Shown: piece after piece, positions 54,371 to 58,640 of the stretch
Numbering within the stretch: position 1 is the stretch's first letter
Layout: every line of letters starts with the position of its first letter
Assembly (NCBI RefSeq): GCF_020055675.1
Contig: NZ_JAIPUS010000022.1
Coordinates: 1-58,640, forward strand
From: Marivita sp.
GTDB lineage: Bacteria > Pseudomonadota > Alphaproteobacteria > Rhodobacterales > Rhodobacteraceae
Length of the DNA: 58,640 nt
Direction of reading: 5' to 3'
Notes under the pieces: generated by a model
What the model was told of the DNA's origin: nothing
Database searches by the model: none
Seen by the model: the letters and a program-made list of their open reading frames with translations, nothing else
Position numbers and translations under genes: made by a program

Positions 54371-55216
54371 TCACAGAATGACCCGATGCTCTTTCTGTCC
54401 CTTGGTGCCAGAGGGTGCCGCAAAGGTCATTCCATCGCTTTTTCCAGCGGGATCAAGCCCTTCTGCCGCGGTTGTGATGTAAAGCATTGACAGGTCAGCC
54501 CCGCCGAAGGCCGGACAACTGGCCTGCTCTCCCGGCACATCTATGGCGCGCAGGAACCCTCCGTCAGGGCCGTAGCAAGCCACCCGCGCGGCGCCCCATT
54601 GCGCCACCCAGAGGTTGCCATCCGCATCCACGACCGCGCCATCGGGGTTCAACCCTTCGGCGCTCAGATCGGTGAAAAGATCCGGCTTGCCGGCCGGGAA
54701 CCCGTCGTCGTCCAGCGCCACGCGCAGGATCTTGCGCTTGACCGTGTCCGTATAGAACGCGTGTCGGTGGTCCGGGGCAAAACAAATCGCGTTGGAAATC
54801 GTGATCTTGTCGAAAAGCCTGGTCAGCGCACCGTCGTAATAGCGATAGATCGCCCCCGCCCCCGGCTCGGCGTTCTTGCCCATCGTCCCGATCCAGAACC
54901 CGCCCCACGGGTCGGCGCGGCCATCATTCGACCGGGTCACGGGATTGTCGAATTCGAGCGGATGCACAAAGCTGCTTTCGCCCGAGGCGGTGTCAAACAC
55001 CGAAAGCGCGGTTTCGCTGGCGATCAGAAGCTGGCCGCTGTCGATCCAGCCTGCGGCGGACACGTATTCGTCGAAATCCCAGCTTTGTTCGTTGGTCCCG
55101 TCGCTGCGGTAAAGCCGTTTGCCGATGATATCGAACCAGTAGAGCACCTGTTCCACGGGGTGCCAGAGCGGCCCCTCGCCCAATGTGCATTTTGTCGAAC
55201 TGAAAATCCTGGACAT
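54371..55216 (-). CDS. SMP-30/gluconolactonase-like lactonase
   Basis: The 281-residue beta-propeller protein shows TLGEGPLWHPVEQVLYWFDI with the metal-binding Glu, RSNDGRADPWGGFWIGTMG (about residue 100), ISNAICFAPDHRHAFYTDT (about residue 145) and LNPDGAVVDADGNLWVAQWG with the catalytic Asp (about residue 195). It hydrolyses sugar lactones such as galactono- or gluconolactone. It is the third gene of the dgoK-dgoA operon, joined by a one-base overlap. Confidence 0.9.
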   Translation of the reverse strand: MSRIFSSTKCTLGEGPLWHPVEQVLYWFDIIGKRLYRSDGTNEQSWDFDEYVSAAGWIDSGQLLIASETALSVFDTASGESSFVHPLEFDNPVTRSNDGRADPWGGFWIGTMGKNAEPGAGAIYRYYDGALTRLFDKITISNAICFAPDHRHAFYTDTVKRKILRVALDDDGFPAGKPDLFTDLSAEGLNPDGAVVDADGNLWVAQWGAARVACYGPDGGFLRAIDVPGEQASCPAFGGADLSMLYITTAAEGLDPAGKSDGMTFAAPSGTKGQKEHRVIL

Positions 55217-55824
55217 CAGGTGGATCCTTCGTCGTAGGCCGCGACGATGTCTTGCGCGCGGGCCGTGATATCGTCAACAGTAGCGCCCGGTTTGTAAAGC
55301 GCCGACCCGATGCCGAACCCGTCCACACCCGCCGCGAACCAGTCGGCAAAATTTACGGGGCCTGCGCCGCCCACCGCATAGGTCTCTGTGCCCTCGGGCA
55401 AAACCGCCTTGATCGCCTTGAGACCGTCCGGGCCGATCAGCGAACCGGGAAACAGCTTCAGACCATCGGCGCCGTTGCGCAAGGCGGTAAAGCACTCCGT
55501 TGGCGTCATAACGCCGGGATAGCTCTGCAGGCCCAGTTGCTTGGTCGCCACGATCACACGCGGGTTGCAATCGGGCGACACCACCATCCCCGCGCCGATC
55601 CTGTGCAGGCGCTGCACGTCGTCAGGGCTCAGGACCGTGCCGGCGCCGATCACGGCTGTCTGGCCAAAGGCATCGACCATCCGCTTGATCGACGTGAAGG
55701 GATCGGGCGAATTGAGCGGAACCTCTATCCGGTCGATACCGGCCTCCAGCAAGGCTTCGGTGATCGGCTCGGCCTCATCCGGTGTGATCCCGCGCAGGAT
55801 TGCTATGATCTTGCGATTTTTCAT
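55216..55824 (-). CDS. dgoA: 2-dehydro-3-deoxy-6-phosphogalactonate aldolase
   Basis: This 202-residue class I aldolase splits KDPGal to pyruvate and glyceraldehyde-3-phosphate. It starts MKNRKIIAILRGITPDEAEPI, with the Glu of RIEVPLNSPDPF (about residue 37) and the Schiff-base Lys in NGADGLKLFPGSLIGPDGLKAIK (about residue 124). The SPDPF form points to the galactonate rather than the gluconate (Eda) branch. Its start overlaps the dgoK stop by four bases. Confidence 0.92.
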   Translation of the reverse strand: MKNRKIIAILRGITPDEAEPITEALLEAGIDRIEVPLNSPDPFTSIKRMVDAFGQTAVIGAGTVLSPDDVQRLHRIGAGMVVSPDCNPRVIVATKQLGLQSYPGVMTPTECFTALRNGADGLKLFPGSLIGPDGLKAIKAVLPEGTETYAVGGAGPVNFADWFAAGVDGFGIGSALYKPGATVDDITARAQDIVAAYDEGST

Positions 55825-56723
55825 GGTGTTTCCTGCCTGTTTGTCTTGAAGGCCGCCTTCAGCCCTTCCAGCGTCATGCGTTCTGTATTGGTGCGCTCCA
55901 CCGGCAGTCCCTGCGCGGACAGCGCATCTGCGTAAGGTTTGCAAACCGCGTCCTCTCCGATCAGGGCGACATGCTGACCCAGCCAATAGGGCCTCGCAGC
56001 CGCAAGCTCCGCCCCGATCACAAGACCGGACAGGCGCGCGCGGGCAACATGCTGATCAAGGTCATTCAACAACCCTTCGGCCCGCAGGGAAAACAGCTTG
56101 GCCGCCATTTCCGCAGGGCGCGACAGCGTGTCGGCAACCGCCTGGGCAAAAGCATCCGCATCCCAGCCTTGGGCGGCCACGGAGTGGCGCAGAATCGATT
56201 GTGACGACAGCCAGCCGAACATCTCCCCGGTCATGAACGTGCGGAAGCTGACGATCTCGCCTGCGCTGATGTGCACCCACTTGCTGTGCGTTCCGGGCAG
56301 GCAGATCACGCCATCGAATTTCGGATTGAGCGCGAGAAAGCCCGCGATCTGGGTTTCCTCGCCGCGCATCACGTCCGCGGGATTGGTCTGCTTGACACCC
56401 GGCAGAATGTGCACGGACAAGCGCGGGTCGTTGGTCGAGACACGGGTCGCACGGTCTATGCCCGGCGGCGCGCAGGGTATGGCGACATATTTCGCCTCGG
56501 CCCACCCCTGCCGCGATCCAGCCATGCCGCAGACGATTATCGGGGTGTTTCCAGCACCCAGCATGTCGCCGGCAAGATCGAGCAATGCCGGTTCGAATCC
56601 GTCACGCGCGAGGCGGCCCATCCCGGCATCGCTGGTTTTGCGTGCCTCGACCGTGCCGCCCTTCGACATCCCCCAGACGCGCAGGTGGGACGTGCCCCAA
56701 TCAACCGCCAGCCAATCGGTCAT
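55821..56723 (-). CDS. dgoK: 2-dehydro-3-deoxygalactonokinase
   Basis: The 300-residue kinase has AVDWGTSHLRVWGMSKGG at the N-terminus, VCGMAGSRQGWAEAKYV (about residue 65) and ICLPGTHSKWVHISAGEI (about residue 140), all typical of DgoK. It phosphorylates 2-dehydro-3-deoxygalactonate for DgoA. No galactose dehydrogenase or galactonate dehydratase is in the window, so the pathway here is incomplete. A 29-codon frame overlaps its start. Confidence 0.92.
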   Translation of the reverse strand: MTDWLAVDWGTSHLRVWGMSKGGTVEARKTSDAGMGRLARDGFEPALLDLAGDMLGAGNTPIIVCGMAGSRQGWAEAKYVAIPCAPPGIDRATRVSTNDPRLSVHILPGVKQTNPADVMRGEETQIAGFLALNPKFDGVICLPGTHSKWVHISAGEIVSFRTFMTGEMFGWLSSQSILRHSVAAQGWDADAFAQAVADTLSRPAEMAAKLFSLRAEGLLNDLDQHVARARLSGLVIGAELAAARPYWLGQHVALIGEDAVCKPYADALSAQGLPVERTNTERMTLEGLKAAFKTNRQETP

Positions 56724-56809
56724 GCCGCCACTGCCTGGCCGGTGATCATGCGTTCGGCATTCAACAAACCCGGTTCCTCGAAATAATGAAATGTCGCGTG
56801 AGATGTCAT
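56720..56809 (-). CDS. Possible 29-residue leader or gene remnant before dgoK
   Basis: ATG 56809 to stop 56722-56720 encodes MTSHATFHYFEEPGLLNAER, then MITGQAVAA, and overlaps the dgoK ATG by four bases. AGAAGG lies a few bases upstream. The last nine residues look like the end of a short-chain dehydrogenase (RMITGQ before a DGG motif), but the first twenty do not. The open frame continues upstream without a start codon to about 56930, so it could be the tail of a decayed gene. Confidence 0.35.
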   Translation of the reverse strand: MTSHATFHYFEEPGLLNAERMITGQAVAA

Positions 56810-57136
56810 TCGGGACGCCTTCTTCAGTCTCGCAAAATCATTGAACTTATCGCACTGCGCAGCCCAGGATTGGCCACGAGGCTTGGAATCTGCCGCGATT
56901 TCAGGTCAGTGTTTGGGTGCGGATCCCTCATGGCAGCGTGGTAGACGTGTTTCATGTCTTCATCAACCACCGCCCGGACAACCGACTTACGCGTCGAGCG
57001 GATCAAACATCCGGGCGATCACTTGCCTCACTTGCAGACCAAAGATGAGGCGCCTTCGCGCTGATAAGCGCTGAAGGCCGGGTTCTCTGTCGAAGGCCGT
57101 TTGCGGTCCACTTGCACACAGACGCCGGGCGGTCCT
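56810..57136. other. 327-base spacer upstream of the dgo operon
   Basis: A leftward 60-codon frame from TTG 57006 to 56824 and the upstream extension of the 29-residue frame both have plausible composition but no ribosome site and no recognisable domain. Otherwise I see nothing firm. The promoter of the dgoK operon should lie here. Confidence 0.4.
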
Positions 57137-57658
57137 TCACTTCAAGGGCACAGACACCTTGAACTGCACCGTCTCAATGCCGGGATTTTCCGCGTAAAGG
57201 CTCGCGTTGGAGCGATGATCATAGCTCACCGCCAAGCGCCAGCCATTTCGGGTCTCGTAGCCCAGCTCCAGGCCGGAGCGGAATGCCACCGTCCCGCCCA
57301 GATCGAAACCGCCATTGTCGAAATAAAGCCCGGGCATGGCATGCAATTCGGCATAGGCCCCGGTCTGCCCAAGCGGCAATGAATATGTCGCACCGGCTCC
57401 GACCCATGTTTCGCCCTCTTCCGCGACAGACAGACCCGCAGCGGTGCCGAAGGGACCATAGGTGCGGCCAAGATCATAGCGCAGATACAGTTCCGCCGCC
57501 GGATCGGCCCGCCGTTCGAGGAACTCGCCGCCCGAAATTGAAAGCCGCGGCTTGCTGTCGGATGAGCCCAGACAGCCCGAGGCAGTGCCGCAATGGTTCA
57601 TGCCCATGTCGGTCATGCCAAGAACGAACAGCAGTGCTGCGAAGGTTCCGTCTGCCAT
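57137..57658 (-). CDS. PagL-like acyloxyacyl hydrolase (lipid A deacylase family)
   Basis: This 173-residue protein shows beta strands of a small outer-membrane barrel and ends in YDHRSNASLYAENPGIETVQF, where His, Ser and Glu match the spacing of the PagL catalytic triad, followed by a terminal strand ending in Lys. PagL enzymes remove the 3-O acyl chain of lipid A. ATG 57658 lies nine bases after AAGGG; ATG 57667 would be adjacent to it. The N-terminal 20 residues are hydrophobic (FAALLFVLGMTDMG), a weak export signal. Confidence 0.75.
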   Translation of the reverse strand: MADGTFAALLFVLGMTDMGMNHCGTASGCLGSSDSKPRLSISGGEFLERRADPAAELYLRYDLGRTYGPFGTAAGLSVAEEGETWVGAGATYSLPLGQTGAYAELHAMPGLYFDNGGFDLGGTVAFRSGLELGYETRNGWRLAVSYDHRSNASLYAENPGIETVQFKVSVPLK

Positions 57659-57898
57659 CAACTCCATCCCTTTGCTCTGACGCAGTAATTACCAACACTT
57701 GGGTCAAATCCAGTGCGAAGTCCAGCCAGACCTGATCCTCCTGTTGCGGCAGGTTCCTGCTGACCACCCTGTCTGCCCCGAAACGTGCAACACATTCTTC
57801 GTTTTTCACCCAAGGAGCACGCCTGGTAGGTGAGCAAACACAAACAGCCCGACCTGTCAGGGACGTGGTCCTCAACATGAGCAAGAAAGGACATCCAC

Positions 57899-58372
57899 AT
57901 GTTCAGGACATTACTGATCTCGACCATCGCCACACCGCTCTTCATGCACATGGCCATCGCCCAGGACCCGGAAAACGTGATTGTCGAAAACCAGGACACG
58001 GCGGAGGTCCGCGGTGACTGGGTGCTTGGCGCGAGGGTCTATACGCCCAGTGGTGAAATGATCGGCTCCATCGAGGATCTGATCCTGAATTCGGAAGAAG
58101 GCTTGGTCAACGCGGCTGTCGTCTCTGTCGGCGGTTTCCTCGGCTTCGGCGCAAAGGAAATCGCGGTCGAATGGTCGGAGCTGGAACTCAACTACGATGC
58201 CAACGAAGTCACGCTCGGAATCACCCGGGAAGAGGCCGAGGATGCGCCGGAATACAGCTTCCGCGAACGGGAGTCCGCACCAGCTCCCCAGGCTGACCCT
58301 GGAACCGGCGTCGGCACGGGCACCACCGGCACAACAGGAACCGGCGTCGGTACCACTGGCACCGGTAACTGA
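57899..58372 (+). CDS. Exported PRC-barrel domain protein
   Basis: The 157-residue protein has a signal peptide (MFRTLLISTIATPLFMHMAIAQ), a PRC-barrel domain at about residues 38-105 (VLGARVYTPSGEMIGSIEDLILNSEEGLVNAAVVSVGGFLGFGAKEIAV), and a low-complexity Gly/Thr tail (TGVGTGTTGTTGTGVGTTG). PRC-barrel proteins bind RNA or act in membrane-linked regulation; the exported form here has no known role. AAAGGA precedes the ATG. Confidence 0.82.
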   Translation: MFRTLLISTIATPLFMHMAIAQDPENVIVENQDTAEVRGDWVLGARVYTPSGEMIGSIEDLILNSEEGLVNAAVVSVGGFLGFGAKEIAVEWSELELNYDANEVTLGITREEAEDAPEYSFRERESAPAPQADPGTGVGTGTTGTTGTGVGTTGTGN

Positions 58373-58522
58373 CCGCTGGTTGCGTTGAATGCCCCGGTCC
58401 CAAAGCGGAGGCGGTGGACCAATGGTCCTGCCGTCTCGACGGTCCGTGCGAGTTTATTACCGGAAATGGATAGTCACCAAACCCAAGACAATGCATCAGA
58501 GAGATACTGTGGTTTTTACTAG

Positions 58523-58638
58523 GTTTGGCGGTGACCTACTCTCCCACGACTTGAGTCGCAGTACCATTGGCGCGGTGGCACTTAACGGCCGGGTTCGGAA
58601 TGGGACCGGGTGTTTTGCTCACGCTATGACCACCAAAC
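58523..58638 (-). rRNA. rrf: 5S ribosomal RNA
   Basis: On the minus strand the segment runs GGTTTGGTGGTCATAGCGTG at the 5' end to CGCCAAACC at the 3' end, the standard alphaproteobacterial 5S closing stem, with CCCATTCCGAACCCGG and GGGAGAGTAGGTCACCGCC inside. Ends are placed to within a few bases. It is the 3'-terminal gene of an rRNA operon whose 16S and 23S genes lie beyond the right edge. No tRNA-fMet follows it in the 150 bases to the left. Confidence 0.95.
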
Positions 58639-58640
58639 CG

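Noticed and set aside
39562-57716. GGTCAAATCCAGTGC present twice (39562-39576 and 57702-57716)
   Set aside because: One shared 15-mer is expected by chance in a window of this size, and the flanks differ.
58475-58483. A short echo of the 5S 5' end (CACCAAACC) left of the 5S gene
   Set aside because: Only nine bases agree, too few to call a 5S fragment or second copy.

Overview
The window reads as a chromosomal segment of an alphaproteobacterium of the Rhodobacteraceae (Roseobacter-like). This rests on the high GC content, the order erpA / dgt / argS / SPOR protein / nagZ / scpA / scpB, the zapA / tkt / gap / gap block, an aglEFGAK alpha-glucoside locus, and several small proteins with short conserved domains typical of this family. 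No phage, transposase, CRISPR array or plasmid gene was seen.

Layout. 1-1.7 kb: end of an ABC-F ATPase gene, an OlsB-like acyltransferase and the BamE lipoprotein, all leftward. 1.75-6.3 kb: a rightward envelope/lipid run (YceD-type protein, rpmF, plsX, fabH, ihfA, a MerR-type regulator with a long acidic tail), then tRNA-Pro(GGG) and a long dCTP deaminase. 7.6-16.4 kb: a leftward housekeeping run (scpB, scpA, nagZ, SPOR protein, argS, a Na+/H+ antiporter, dgt) with divergent erpA. 16.8-18.5 kb: the most unusual locus, a 164-residue protein built of seven 20-residue repeats around GDAVEAIMSAST, followed by a 358-residue protein of unknown function. Upstream lies an AT-rich divergent spacer with DnaA-box-like 9-mers. 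18.8-20.5 kb: xthA, bolA, two overlapping single-membrane-span microproteins and grxD. 20.7-31.3 kb: zapA and a coiled-coil partner, tkt, a DUF808 membrane protein, two gap paralogues that seem to differ in cofactor choice, and two MFS transporters.

31.5-41.2 kb: small DUF2383 and DUF1127 proteins, coaD, a CBS-domain protein, then a valine/isobutyrate catabolic cluster (LysR regulator, mmsA, acyl-CoA dehydrogenase, hydroxyisobutyryl-CoA hydrolase, mmsB), and a Hint-domain protein. 41.2-44.1 kb: uvrA. 44.2-54.2 kb: the alpha-glucoside ABC transporter and glucosidase (aglEFGAK, leftward), with divergent aglR, a GH1 beta-glucosidase and glk. Two matching palindromes in the spacer are the likely AglR operators. 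54.2-56.8 kb: a leftward galactonate-type operon (dgoK, dgoA, SMP-30 lactonase) that ends in what looks like the degraded start of a GH42 beta-galactosidase gene. 57.1-58.6 kb: a PagL-like outer-membrane deacylase, a PRC-barrel protein, and a 5S rRNA gene that closes an rRNA operon lying beyond the right edge.

The genes mainly describe a heterotroph that takes up alpha-glucosides, phosphorylates glucose, and runs carbon through tkt, gap and Entner-Doudoroff-like aldolase steps. Shared TGTTA-N4-TAACA-like sites before both gap genes suggest a common LacI-family carbon regulator. All calls come from reading the sequence and recalled family knowledge; no database search was run.
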